Shown here: positions 12,427-20,881 of the stretch, piece by piece | How positions within the stretch are numbered: position 1 is the first letter of the stretch | How the letters are laid out: every line of letters starts with the position of its first letter | The notes under the pieces: generated by a model | The model's input: the letters and a program-made list of their open reading frames with translations, nothing else | Told to the model about the DNA's origin: nothing | Databases searched by the model: none | Program-made: the position numbers and the translations under genes | Assembly (NCBI GenBank): GCA_963728395.1 | Contig: CAVSJJ010000001.1 | Coordinates: 1-64,000 of the forward strand | Direction: 5' to 3' | From: CAVSJJ01 sp963728395 | Lineage (GTDB): Bacteria > Actinomycetota > Actinomycetes > Actinomycetales > Dermatophilaceae | Length of the DNA: 64,000 nt

Positions 12427-13028
12427 CGGAGCACACCGGGGCGGTACGCGCTGACGGTCGGCTCTCCCTCGATCCAGAACCGCCACGGGTAGGCCGCGGC
12501 GTCGCCGCCCGGGCCGCTCACCCCGACGCGGGGCCCGGTGCGGACCGTGGCCGGAGCCACCGGGTCGTCCGGGGAATCCAGCCGGGTCGCCCCGCGCGGG
12601 GCGCAGAGGTCGAGACCGTTCTCATCCCGGGCCAGGGCCAGGGACCGGGTGAGCCGGGCCGGGCCGCGGGCCCAGTCCCGCTCGCGCACGCCGTCGCGCC
12701 GGGCCGCGACGATGGCCCGACCGGACATCACCTCCCCGGCCCGAAGCAGCACCGCGGACGCCCGTCCGGCGGGGCCGCAGACGACGTTGGCGCACCAGTG
12801 CATGCCATAGGTGAAGTAGACGTAGAGGTGGCCGGGTGGGCCGAACATCACCTCGACCCGCGGCGTCCGACCGCGGAAGGCATGCGATCCCGGGTCGACG
12901 TCCCCGGCATATGCCTCGACCTCGGTGAGCCGCACGGTCACTCCGCCGTGGGACAGGGAGGCGCCGAGCAGCTCGGGCGCGACGTCGAGGACGTCGCGGT
13001 CGAAGAAGTCCCTGGTCAGCCGAGCCAC
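12393..13028 (-). CDS. 3-methyladenine DNA glycosylase (AAG/MPG family)
   Basis: A 211-residue homologue of alkyladenine DNA glycosylase, which removes alkylated purines such as 3-methyladenine in base excision repair. Diagnostic motifs are the N-terminal LTRDFFDRDVLDVAPELLG, the catalytic stretch LTEVEAYAGDVDPGSHAFRG, and MFGPPGHLYVYFTYG with its conserved Tyr and His residues. The C-terminal WRFWIEGEPTVSAYRP matches the family end. The start is a GTG with a TAGCCT box 6 bases upstream and no ribosome binding site, so it is probably leaderless. It diverges from the acyltransferase gene and overlaps the end of the ATP-grasp cassette. Confidence 0.92.
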   Translation of the reverse strand: MARLTRDFFDRDVLDVAPELLGASLSHGGVTVRLTEVEAYAGDVDPGSHAFRGRTPRVEVMFGPPGHLYVYFTYGMHWCANVVCGPAGRASAVLLRAGEVMSGRAIVAARRDGVRERDWARGPARLTRSLALARDENGLDLCAPRGATRLDSPDDPVAPATVRTGPRVGVSGPGGDAAAYPWRFWIEGEPTVSAYRPGVLRHRTGRGPSSS

Positions 13029-13034
13029 CCGCGC

Positions 13035-13093
13035 AGGCTATCCGCAGGTCGCGACACGGCGGAGGCGGGAGATCGCTCCAGGGTCAGTAGCCT
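13035..13093. promoter_or_regulatory. Divergent leaderless promoters
   Basis: Two TAGCCT -10 boxes face away from each other: minus strand 13035-13040, 6 bases before the glycosylase GTG, and plus strand 13088-13093, 6 bases before the acyltransferase GTG. No ribosome binding sites are visible for either gene. Confidence 0.55.
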
Positions 13094-13099
13094 TGTCCG

Positions 13100-14584
13100 G
13101 TGCCCCACCCCTCCCCCGACACCGCACAGCCCACGACCGCCCCCACGCGCCCCGCGCCGGCGAGGGACCGCATCGTCGCCCTCGACGGTCTGCGCGGGGT
13201 CGCCGCCCTCCTCGTCGTGCTCTACCACATCCGACCGGAGCTGGCCCGGCTGCCGCTGCCGCGGTGGGTCTTCGACTTCCTCCACGGGGCGGGGGTCATG
13301 GTCGACATCTTCTTCGTCCTCTCCGGCTTCGTCCTCGCCCGGCTCATGCTCCGCGCCGAGACATGGGGCGACGCCCGCCGATTCATCGAACGGCGGGTCC
13401 GGCGCTTCTTCCCGCTCCACCTCACCGCGCTCGCCATCTCGTTCCTCACCCTCGCCGTCATCATCGCCACGTACGTCCACCGGGGCGCCGCCGAGGCCAA
13501 CTGGCCCTCCTGGGTCGAGCGGAACAGCACGCCGTGGGCGTGGCTGTCCTCGCTCTTCCTCCTCCAGGGCTGGGTCGGGCCGGACCGGGCCGGATACTCG
13601 CCCGCCTGGTCGCTGTCGGTCGAGCTGTGGCTCAACGTCGCATTCATCATCGTGATGGTCCTTGCCGCCAAGATCAGGGCGCGCTGGCTCGTCGGCGCCG
13701 CCTTCGCCGCCGCCGGCGTCGCACTCCTGTTGTCGGTGAGCTACAAGACCTCGAACACCGTCGGGGCCACCGGCGTCGGGCGGGGCCTGGCCGGGCTCGG
13801 GCTCGGCGTCGTCATGTACCAGCTGTACGTCCGCTACCGCGACCGGGCGCTGCGATGGGCCGGCCTCGGCGCGGTCATCGCCATCGTCGCCCTCGTCGAC
13901 CTCGTCCTCAGCGCGACGTTCGTCTTCCGCCACCAGTACCTGCCGGTGACGGTCGTCGCGGCCATCGCCGTCTTCATGCTCGCCGTCCCGGCGACCGGGC
14001 CCATGCACGCCGTCTTCTCGACGCCCGTCATGCGGTGGCTGGGGTCCCGCTCGTTCGCGCTCTACGCGCTTCACATGCCCGTCATCGTCGCCTTGCGTGC
14101 CCTCGGCATCGTCCTCCACACGCCACGGGCCACCTGGCTCATGTGGGTCACCGGCCTCGGCGTGCCCATCTTCGCGCTCGTCGCGGCGGATCTCGGGCAC
14201 CGCTACGTCGAGCGCCGCTGGGAGCGTCGTCCCGCGGTGGTGACCAGGCCGGCCGAGCATCCGATGATGGAGCAGCTCGACTCGATCGTCGTCTTCGTCC
14301 CCCGCGCCCATTCCGAGCACGTCCTCGAGGCGCTCCTCGGGTTCGAGACCGTGGACGGCTCCCGGCCGCACCGAGCCTTCGTCAGCGAGGGCCGCGCCGC
14401 GGTGTCCCCGGTGCGGGACGGCGACGGGGACCCTGGCGTGACCCCGCCGCTACCGGAGCCGGAGGACCGTGTCGAGGTCACCTACCCGCGTTACCGCCGC
14501 AACGAGGTGGTCGCCGCCATGCTCGCCGCCCATCCGTCGCAGGAGCCGGTCTTCCACGTCGTCGAGCACGCCACGGTCCTCTGA
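13100..14584 (+). CDS. Acyltransferase-3 fused to CutA/Nif3-insert-like domain
   Basis: A 494-residue protein. Residues about 22-375 are a multi-pass acyltransferase-3 (OafA-type) membrane domain, which O-acylates surface sugars or peptidoglycan-type substrates. Visible signs are the opening IVALDGLRGVAALLVVLYH with the conserved Arg, FFVLSGFVLARL, RRFFPLHL, and roughly ten hydrophobic helices. After a short linker, residues about 389-494 form a soluble region beginning LDSIVVFVPRAHSEHVLEAL and ending EVTYPRYRRNEVVAAMLAAH and VFHVVE. This pattern resembles the PII/CutA-like domain inserted in long Nif3/YqfO proteins. The fusion is unusual. The start is a GTG with a TAGCCT box 6 bases upstream. 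Convergent with argH. Confidence 0.75.
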   Translation: MPHPSPDTAQPTTAPTRPAPARDRIVALDGLRGVAALLVVLYHIRPELARLPLPRWVFDFLHGAGVMVDIFFVLSGFVLARLMLRAETWGDARRFIERRVRRFFPLHLTALAISFLTLAVIIATYVHRGAAEANWPSWVERNSTPWAWLSSLFLLQGWVGPDRAGYSPAWSLSVELWLNVAFIIVMVLAAKIRARWLVGAAFAAAGVALLLSVSYKTSNTVGATGVGRGLAGLGLGVVMYQLYVRYRDRALRWAGLGAVIAIVALVDLVLSATFVFRHQYLPVTVVAAIAVFMLAVPATGPMHAVFSTPVMRWLGSRSFALYALHMPVIVALRALGIVLHTPRATWLMWVTGLGVPIFALVAADLGHRYVERRWERRPAVVTRPAEHPMMEQLDSIVVFVPRAHSEHVLEALLGFETVDGSRPHRAFVSEGRAAVSPVRDGDGDPGVTPPLPEPEDRVEVTYPRYRRNEVVAAMLAAHPSQEPVFHVVEHATVL

Positions 14585-14608
14585 TCACCGCGGCCCGCCC
14601 CACCGGCC

Positions 14609-16096
14609 TCAGCCGGCGCCGCCCGAGGCGGGCCGCTGCCCGCTCCAGGCCCGGCCCCGCCCGGTGTGTTCACGCACCCGGGTCAGCTGCTCGGCCACCC
14701 GCACCGGTGCCGTCCCACCCTTGGCGTCTCGGGAGGCGAGGGAGCCCTCGACCGACAGCACGGCGCGCACGCCGGGCGTGAGGTGGGGGCTGATCGACGC
14801 GAGGTCTGCGTCGGTGAGGTCCCACAGCTCGATGCCGCGCTCCTCGCACTCGCGGACGCAGGCCCCGGCGACCTCGTGGGCCACCCGGAAGGCGACCCCC
14901 TGCCGCACGAGCCACTCGGCCACGTCCGTGGCGAGGGAGAAGCCCTGCGGCGCCAGGGTGGCGAGCCGATCGGTGTCGAAGGCGAGGGTCCCCACCATCC
15001 CGGCGAACGCCGGCAGGAGCACCTCGAGCGTGTCGAGGGCGTCGAAGACCGGCTCCTTGTCCTCCTGCAGGTCCCGGTTGTAGGCGAGCGGCAGTCCCTT
15101 GAGCGTCGTCAGCAGGCCGGCGAGGTCGCCGACGACCCGCCCCGCCTTCCCCCGCGCCAACTCCGCGACGTCGGGGTTCTTCTTCTGCGGCATGATGCTG
15201 GACCCGGTCGAGAACGCGTCGTCGAGGGTGACGAAGGAGAACTCCTTCGTCGCCCAGAGGATGACCTCCTCGGCGAGTCGGGAGACGTCGACGGCGACCA
15301 TGGCCAGGACGAACGCCAGCTCGGCGAACACGTCGCGGGACGCGGTGCCGTCGATGGAGTTCTCGACGGCGGCCGAGAAGCCGAGCTCGGCGGCGACCGC
15401 CTCCGGGTCGAGACCGAGGGAGGAGCCGGCAAGCGCTCCGGAGCCGTAGGGCGACACCGACGCCCGCACGTCCCAGTTCCGCAGCCGGTCCACGTCGCGA
15501 AGCAGGGCCCAGGCGTGGGCCAGCAGGTGGTGGCTCAGCAGGACCGGCTGGGCGTGCTGCAGGTGGGTTCGCCCCGGCATGGGCACGCCGAGGTGCGCCT
15601 CGGCCTGACCGAGGATCGCCTCGACGACGTCGAGGACGAGGCCGGCGACGATCCGGCCGTGGTCGCGCAGGTACATCCGGCCGAGGGTCGCGATCTGGTC
15701 GTTGCGGGAGCGGCCGGCCCGCAGGCGGCCACCCACCTCGGGCCCGACCCGCTCGATGAGACCTCGCTCGAGGGCCGTGTGCACGTCCTCGTCATCGGGG
15801 AGCGGGGCGAACGCGCCCGACGCGACGTCGCGCGCGAGGGCGTCGAGGCCCTCGAGCATCACCTCGAGCGAGGCGTCGTCGAGCAGGCCGGCGCGATGGA
15901 GCACCCGGGCGTGCGCCCGCGAGCCCGCGAGGTCGTATGCCGCGAGCCGCCAGTCGAAGTGGGTCGACCTCGACAGGTCCGCAAGAGCGGCCGCCGGCCC
16001 GGAGGCGAACCGGCCACCCCACAGGCTCACCCGGTCCTGGCTCGTCCCCGACGGGGCGGCGGGGCGAGCGGGGGTCTCGTCGGCGATGGGGCTCAC
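14609..16096 (-). CDS. argH: Argininosuccinate lyase
   Basis: A 495-residue enzyme of the fumarase/aspartase superfamily that splits argininosuccinate into arginine and fumarate, the last step of arginine synthesis. The signature GSSIMPQKKNPD is present with its catalytic Ser loop, along with RAGRSRNDQIAT and GRTHLQHAQPVLLSHHLLAH. It is a little longer than the usual 460-475 residues because of extra N-terminal and C-terminal tails. The GTG start overlaps the argR stop (GTGA) and is preceded by GGAAGGA. It is the last gene of the arg operon; argG, which makes its substrate, is not in this window. Confidence 0.96.
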   Translation of the reverse strand: MSPIADETPARPAAPSGTSQDRVSLWGGRFASGPAAALADLSRSTHFDWRLAAYDLAGSRAHARVLHRAGLLDDASLEVMLEGLDALARDVASGAFAPLPDDEDVHTALERGLIERVGPEVGGRLRAGRSRNDQIATLGRMYLRDHGRIVAGLVLDVVEAILGQAEAHLGVPMPGRTHLQHAQPVLLSHHLLAHAWALLRDVDRLRNWDVRASVSPYGSGALAGSSLGLDPEAVAAELGFSAAVENSIDGTASRDVFAELAFVLAMVAVDVSRLAEEVILWATKEFSFVTLDDAFSTGSSIMPQKKNPDVAELARGKAGRVVGDLAGLLTTLKGLPLAYNRDLQEDKEPVFDALDTLEVLLPAFAGMVGTLAFDTDRLATLAPQGFSLATDVAEWLVRQGVAFRVAHEVAGACVRECEERGIELWDLTDADLASISPHLTPGVRAVLSVEGSLASRDAKGGTAPVRVAEQLTRVREHTGRGRAWSGQRPASGGAG

Positions 16097-16596
16097 GCGT
16101 GGTCCTTCCGTGCATACGACATGAAGCGGGAGGCCGTGCGACGGCTGGCCGACGGCCCCGAGGTGATGACCATGATCGTGTCGTCCCCGGCGATGGTGCC
16201 GAGGACGTCCGGGACCTCCTCGTGGTCGATGGCGGAGGCGAGGAAGCTCGCCGCGCCGGGGGGCGTGCGGAGGATGACGAGGTTCGCCGAGACCCGCGTC
16301 GAGACGAGCAGGTCGGCGCACCGCTGGCGCAGCCGCGCCGACACCTCCTCCCCGGCCGGGGCGGGGCGGACCGTCCGGTCGCCACCCTCGCCGGGCACGG
16401 CATACACGAGGGACTTGCCCGCGCGGACCTTCTCCGCGCCCAGCTCCACGAGGTCGCGCGAGAGGGTCGCCTGGGTGACCTCGATCCCCTCGGCGGCCAA
16501 GAGGTCGAGCAGCTCGGACTGCGAGCGCACGCTGCGCCGGCCGAGGATGGCGACGATGAGCTGCTGGCGGGCCGTCCGGCTCGTCGAGACGGTCAC
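16093..16596 (-). CDS. argR: Arginine repressor
   Basis: A 167-residue ArgR-family regulator. The N-terminal winged helix includes SQSELLDLL and TQATLSRDL, the DNA-recognition helix. The C-terminal oligomerisation and arginine-binding domain ends in the GDDTIMVI strand, with VPDVLGTIAGDD carrying the ligand-binding acidic residues. It would bind operators such as the palindrome found at the argC promoter when arginine is abundant. The GTG start overlaps the argF stop and the stop overlaps argH. Confidence 0.95.
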   Translation of the reverse strand: MTVSTSRTARQQLIVAILGRRSVRSQSELLDLLAAEGIEVTQATLSRDLVELGAEKVRAGKSLVYAVPGEGGDRTVRPAPAGEEVSARLRQRCADLLVSTRVSANLVILRTPPGAASFLASAIDHEEVPDVLGTIAGDDTIMVITSGPSASRRTASRFMSYARKDHA

Positions 16597-17549
16597 GCCG
16601 GTCCACCTCGCGTCCCGGACTGCTCGAGCAGCCAGGAGATGACCGCCTTCTGGGCGTGGAGGCGGTTCTCGGACTCGTCCCACACGACCGACCGGGGCCC
16701 GTCGATGACCTCGGCGGTCACCTCGTAGCCGCGATACGCGGGCAGGCAGTGGAGGAAGATCGCGTCGCCGTCGGCGTGGCTCATGAGTCCCTCATCGACC
16801 CGGAACCGCTCGAACGGGCCACCGGGTCCCTTGCGGGTGTCGCTCTCGTTCTCCATCCCCATCGACACCCACGTGTCGGTGGCGACGACGCCGACCCCGG
16901 CGACGGCGTCGACGGGGTCGTCCGTCACGGTGACCGAGCCGCCCTGCTCGGCGGCGATCGCCGTGGCCCGCTCGAGGATCGCCGGCTGCGGCTGGTGGCT
17001 CGCCGGGGTCCCGATCCGCACGTGCATCCCGGCGAGGGCACAGCCGAGGAGGTAGGAGTGAGCCATGTTGTTCGCACCGTCGCCGAGGTAGGCGAGCGTC
17101 TGGCCGGGCAGGTCACCGCGGCGCTCCTGGACCGTGAGGAGGTCGGCGAGGATCTGGCACGGGTGGAAGTCGTCGGTCAGGGCGTTGATGACCGGCACGT
17201 GGGCGAAGGACGCCATCTCCTCGATCCGGTCCTGGCCGTAGGTCCGCCAGACGATGGCGACGGCCTCGCGGCCGAGGACGCGCGCGGTGTCGGCGATGGA
17301 CTCCCGGACGCCCACCTGCGCCAGATGACCGTCGATGACCATCGGGAAGCCGCCGAGGTGGGCGATCGCCGCGGTGAAGGAGACCTGGGTGCGCAGGGTC
17401 TGCTTGTCGAAGAGGACCGCGATGACCTGCGGGCCCTCGAGGCACCGGTCGGCGAAGGGGGTCGCCTTGAGGGCGGCGGCCCGGCGGAGGATCTCCCTCT
17501 GCTCGGCCGCGGTGAGGTCGTCGTCGCGGAGAAGGTGTCGGACGGTCAT
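16593..17549 (-). CDS. argF: Ornithine carbamoyltransferase
   Basis: A 318-residue transcarbamoylase that makes citrulline from ornithine and carbamoyl phosphate. The FHPCQ, WVSMGMENE (ornithine loop) and HCLPAYRG motifs are intact. The carbamoyl-phosphate loop, normally STRTR, reads QTLRTQ within FDKQTLRTQVSF, so the usual Ser-Thr pair and the second Arg are replaced. I cannot tell from one sequence whether this is a lineage-wide variant; everything else supports argF in its normal operon place. ATGA overlap with argD upstream and GTGA overlap with argR downstream. Confidence 0.93.
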   Translation of the reverse strand: MTVRHLLRDDDLTAAEQREILRRAAALKATPFADRCLEGPQVIAVLFDKQTLRTQVSFTAAIAHLGGFPMVIDGHLAQVGVRESIADTARVLGREAVAIVWRTYGQDRIEEMASFAHVPVINALTDDFHPCQILADLLTVQERRGDLPGQTLAYLGDGANNMAHSYLLGCALAGMHVRIGTPASHQPQPAILERATAIAAEQGGSVTVTDDPVDAVAGVGVVATDTWVSMGMENESDTRKGPGGPFERFRVDEGLMSHADGDAIFLHCLPAYRGYEVTAEVIDGPRSVVWDESENRLHAQKAVISWLLEQSGTRGGPA

Positions 17550-18769
17550 GAGGCCTCCTGGGCCGAGAGTGCGGTGTCGAGGAGCCCGGGGAGGGCGTCG
17601 ACGAAGGAGTCGAGCTGCTCGGTGGTGACGACGAGCGGTGGGGCGAGACGGATGGCGGACGGGGTGACCGGGTTGACGAGGAAGCCGGCGTCCCGGGCGG
17701 CGGCGGCGACGGCCGGGGCGATGTCGCTGGTCAGGGCGAGCGCGCGGAGGAGGCCCGCACCCCGCACACCCGCCACCGCGGGGTGGCCGAGGCCGGTGAC
17801 GAGCCGCGCGACCCGCTCCCCCATCTCGGCCGCGTGGGCGAGCAGGCCCTCGGACTCGATCGTGTCGAGGACGGCGATCCCCGCGGCCGCCGCGAGGGGG
17901 TTGCCGCCGAAGGTCGACCCGTGCATGCCCGGCGTGAGCATCCCGGTGACCGCCGGGCCGAAGGTGACGAGCGCCCCGATCGGCACGCCGCCGCCGAGGC
18001 CCTTGGCAAGGGTCATCGCGTCCGGGACGATGCCGGCCTGTTGGAAGGCGAACCACGTGCCCGTCCGGCCCACGCCGGTCTGGATCTCGTCGACGACGAG
18101 CAGGGCTCCCGCGTCCGTCGCGATGTCGCGGGCGGCCCGCAGGTATGCCGGGTCGGGCACGATGACGCCCGCCTCACCCTGGATCGGCTCGAGGACGAGC
18201 GCCGAGGTCTCGTCGGTGACGGCGGCGACGAGGGCGTCGACGTCGTCGTACGGCACATGGGTGACGCCGGGGATGAGCGGCTCGAACGGCTCGCGGTAGG
18301 CCGGCCTGTGGGTGAGTGCGAGCGCCCCGGTCGACCGGCCGTGGAAGCCGCCCTCGGCGGCGACGATGCCGGCGCGGCCCGTGCGACGCGCGAGCTTGAC
18401 CGCGGCCTCGACCGCCTCGGTGCCGGAGTTGGCGAAGAACACCGCCGAGCCCTCCGGCGCGCCCGCGTGCTCGAGGATCCGCTCGGCGAGGCCGACCTGG
18501 GCCCGTGAGGTGTAGAAGTTCGAGATGTGGACCATCCGGGCCGCCTGCTCGGCAACGGCCGAGACGAGCGCCGGGTGGCCGTGACCGAGCGCGTTGACGG
18601 CGATGCCGCCGAGCAGGTCGAGATAGCGCCGGCCGTCGATGTCCCAGACCCAGGCTCCCTCGCCGCGGTCGAGAACGAGCTGCGGGACCCCGAACACCCC
18701 GAGGAGGGCATGCCGGTAGCGCTCGAGCACCGCCTCGGCGGGCGTGGGTGCCGGTGTCGGCTCAGGCAT
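17546..18769 (-). CDS. argD: Acetylornithine aminotransferase
   Basis: A 407-residue class III PLP-dependent aminotransferase that converts N-acetylglutamate semialdehyde to N-acetylornithine. Visible features are FFANSGTEAVEAAVKLAR, the Asp of LVVDEIQTGVGRTG that contacts the PLP ring nitrogen, and the Schiff-base lysine in TLAKGLGGGVPIGA. Start chosen at the ATG giving MPEPTPAPTPAEAVLERY, 8 bases inside the end of argB. Confidence 0.95.
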   Translation of the reverse strand: MPEPTPAPTPAEAVLERYRHALLGVFGVPQLVLDRGEGAWVWDIDGRRYLDLLGGIAVNALGHGHPALVSAVAEQAARMVHISNFYTSRAQVGLAERILEHAGAPEGSAVFFANSGTEAVEAAVKLARRTGRAGIVAAEGGFHGRSTGALALTHRPAYREPFEPLIPGVTHVPYDDVDALVAAVTDETSALVLEPIQGEAGVIVPDPAYLRAARDIATDAGALLVVDEIQTGVGRTGTWFAFQQAGIVPDAMTLAKGLGGGVPIGALVTFGPAVTGMLTPGMHGSTFGGNPLAAAAGIAVLDTIESEGLLAHAAEMGERVARLVTGLGHPAVAGVRGAGLLRALALTSDIAPAVAAAARDAGFLVNPVTPSAIRLAPPLVVTTEQLDSFVDALPGLLDTALSAQEAS

Positions 18770-19721
18770 GCGCGGGCTCCTCGTGCTCGGGGACCTCGTC
18801 CGGTTCGATGACGGTGCCGATCCCCTCGGAGGTGAAGACCTCCAGCAGCAGCGAGTGCGGCTGCCGACCATCGATGACGTGGGCCTGGGGGACGCCGTCC
18901 TCGACGGCTCTGACGCACGCCTCGAGCTTGGGGATCATCCCGGCGTCGACCCGGGTGAGCAGCTCCCTCGCGGCGCTGACGGGCAGCCGGGACAGGAGGG
19001 AGTCCCGGTCGGGCCAGTCGGCGTAGACGCCCTCGACGTCGGTGAGGACGACGAGCTTGCGGGCGCCGAGCGCCGCGGCCAGGGACGCGGCGGCGGTGTC
19101 GGCGTTGACATTGAGGACCTGCCCGTCGACGTCGAGGTCGGGAGCGATCGTCGACACGACCGGGATCCGCCCGGCCTCGAGGAGATCCTGGACGGCGGAG
19201 GGACGGACGACCTCGACGTCGCCGACGAGGCCGATGTCGTGGTGCTCGCCGTCGACGACGACCCCGCGGCGGCGGGCGCCGAAGAGGTGGGCATCCTCCC
19301 CGGAGAGTCCGACGGCGACCGGTCCGTGCTGGTTGAGCAGACCGACGAGCTCGCGCCCGACCTGGCCGGTGAGGACCATCCGGACGACGTCCATCACCTC
19401 GGGCGAGGTGACCCGCAGTCCACCCCGGAACTCGCTCTTGAGCCCGAGCCGGTCGAGCATCGACTTGATCTGCGGGCCACCACCGTGGACGACGACGGGG
19501 CGCAGGCCGGCATACCGGAGGAAGACGATGTCCTGGGCGAAGGCGGCCTTGAGGTTCTGCTCGACCATCGCATTGCCGCCGTACTTGACGACGACGAGGG
19601 CACCGTGGAAGCGCTCGAGCCAGGGGAGCGCCTCGACGAGCGTGCTCGCCTTGGCCTGGGCGACCCGCAGCGCGGCAGCGTCGATGGCACCGCGCAGGGT
19701 GGAGGTGGTCTGGGGGGTCAT
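18762..19721 (-). CDS. argB: Acetylglutamate kinase
   Basis: A 319-residue amino-acid kinase that phosphorylates N-acetylglutamate, usually the feedback-controlled step of the cyclic arginine pathway. VVKYGGNAM gives the phosphate-binding lysine, VVVHGGGPQI the substrate loop, and LNVNADTAAASLAAAL the nucleotide site. It starts 8 bases after the argJ stop, with a weak AGGAA site, and overlaps argD by 8 bases. Confidence 0.96.
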   Translation of the reverse strand: MTPQTTSTLRGAIDAAALRVAQAKASTLVEALPWLERFHGALVVVKYGGNAMVEQNLKAAFAQDIVFLRYAGLRPVVVHGGGPQIKSMLDRLGLKSEFRGGLRVTSPEVMDVVRMVLTGQVGRELVGLLNQHGPVAVGLSGEDAHLFGARRRGVVVDGEHHDIGLVGDVEVVRPSAVQDLLEAGRIPVVSTIAPDLDVDGQVLNVNADTAAASLAAALGARKLVVLTDVEGVYADWPDRDSLLSRLPVSAARELLTRVDAGMIPKLEACVRAVEDGVPQAHVIDGRQPHSLLLEVFTSEGIGTVIEPDEVPEHEEPAHA

Positions 19722-19729
19722 CCGGGTTC

Positions 19730-20881
19730 CTAGGTGCTGTACGCGGAGTTCTCGTGGACGTAGTCGTGGGTGAGGTCGTTGGTCCAGACCGTGGCGCAGG
19801 CCCCCCCGGCGTGGAGGTCGATGACGACCCGGACGTCGCGGCCGCCGAGGTCGACGAGGGACCGGTCCTCACCGACACCGCCGGCCCGGCAAACCTGGAC
19901 GCCGTTCATCTCCACGTCGAGCGCCGAAGGGTCGAAGACCGCCGCCGTCGTGCCCACCGCGGCGAGGACGCGCCCCCAGTTGGGGTCGTTGCCGAACACG
20001 GCGCACTTGAACAGGTTGTTGCGGGCGATGGACCGGGCGACCTCCAACGCATCGGCCTCGGTGGCGGCGGAGCGTACCTCGATGGCGATCTCGTGCGCGG
20101 CGCCCTCGGCGTCGGCGACGAGCTGTCGGGCGAGGTCGCCGCACACCTGGGTCACGACCTGGGCCAGCTCCGCGGCCGTCGGCGCGACGCCGGAGGCGCC
20201 GGAGGCGAGCAGCAGCACGGTGTCGTTCGTCGACTGGCACCCGTCGGAGTCCACCCGGTCGAAGGTCACCGCCGTCGCGGCCCGCAGGGCACCGCCGAGA
20301 GTGGCCGCGTCGGCGACCGCGTCCGTCGTGACGACGACGAGCATCGTCGCGAGCGCCGGCGCAAGCATCCCGGCACCCTTGGCCATGCCACCGACGCTCC
20401 ACCCGGTTCCGGTCGCGACCGCCTGCTTGGTCACGGTGTCGGTCGTCATGATGGCGGTGGCGGCGGAGGGCCCGCCGTCGGCGTCGAGGGCGGCGGCGGC
20501 CGCCACGACCCCCGCCTCGATCCGCTCCATGGGCAGCAGCTCGCCGATGAGCCCCGTGGAGCACACGGCCACGTCGCCGGCGCCGACCCCGAGCGCCGCG
20601 GCGACGAGCTCGGCGGTGCGATGGGCGTCCTGGAAGCCCTGTGCCCCGGTGCACGCGTTGGCGCCGCCGGAGTTGAGGACGACGGCGTCGACCCGGCCGT
20701 CGGCGAGGACCTGGCGCGACCAGGTCACGGGGGCGGCGACGACCCGGTTCGAGGTGAAGACGCCGGCGGCGTGCCGGTCCGGCCCGTCGTTGACGACGAG
20801 GGCCACGTCCGGGGCCCCGGATGTCTTCAGGCCCGCCGCGACGCCGGCGGCGCGGAACCCCGCGGGGGTGGTGACGCTCAT
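19730..20881 (-). CDS. argJ: Glutamate N-acetyltransferase (ornithine acetyltransferase)
   Basis: A 383-residue ArgJ, which moves the acetyl group from acetylornithine to glutamate and so recycles it; many ArgJ enzymes also make acetylglutamate from acetyl-CoA. The self-cleavage region KGAGMLAPALATMLVVV is present, with cleavage expected at the Ala-Thr bond, which would yield alpha and beta chains. NDPNWGRVLAAVG and the FGNDPNWGR block are typical. Its ATG follows the TAG stop of the ACT-domain gene directly. Confidence 0.96.
   Translation of the reverse strand: MSVTTPAGFRAAGVAAGLKTSGAPDVALVVNDGPDRHAAGVFTSNRVVAAPVTWSRQVLADGRVDAVVLNSGGANACTGAQGFQDAHRTAELVAAALGVGAGDVAVCSTGLIGELLPMERIEAGVVAAAAALDADGGPSAATAIMTTDTVTKQAVATGTGWSVGGMAKGAGMLAPALATMLVVVTTDAVADAATLGGALRAATAVTFDRVDSDGCQSTNDTVLLLASGASGVAPTAAELAQVVTQVCGDLARQLVADAEGAAHEIAIEVRSAATEADALEVARSIARNNLFKCAVFGNDPNWGRVLAAVGTTAAVFDPSALDVEMNGVQVCRAGGVGEDRSLVDLGGRDVRVVIDLHAGGACATVWTNDLTHDYVHENSAYST

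Noticed and set aside
13222..14481. Minus-strand frames opposite the acyltransferase
   Set aside because: They lack starts with ribosome binding sites and have low-complexity Asp/Glu/Arg/Gly content, whereas the plus-strand frame has clear membrane helices and motifs.
15899..16642. Long plus-strand frames opposite argH and argR
   Set aside because: They are shadows of strongly supported minus-strand genes with canonical motifs and coupled overlaps.
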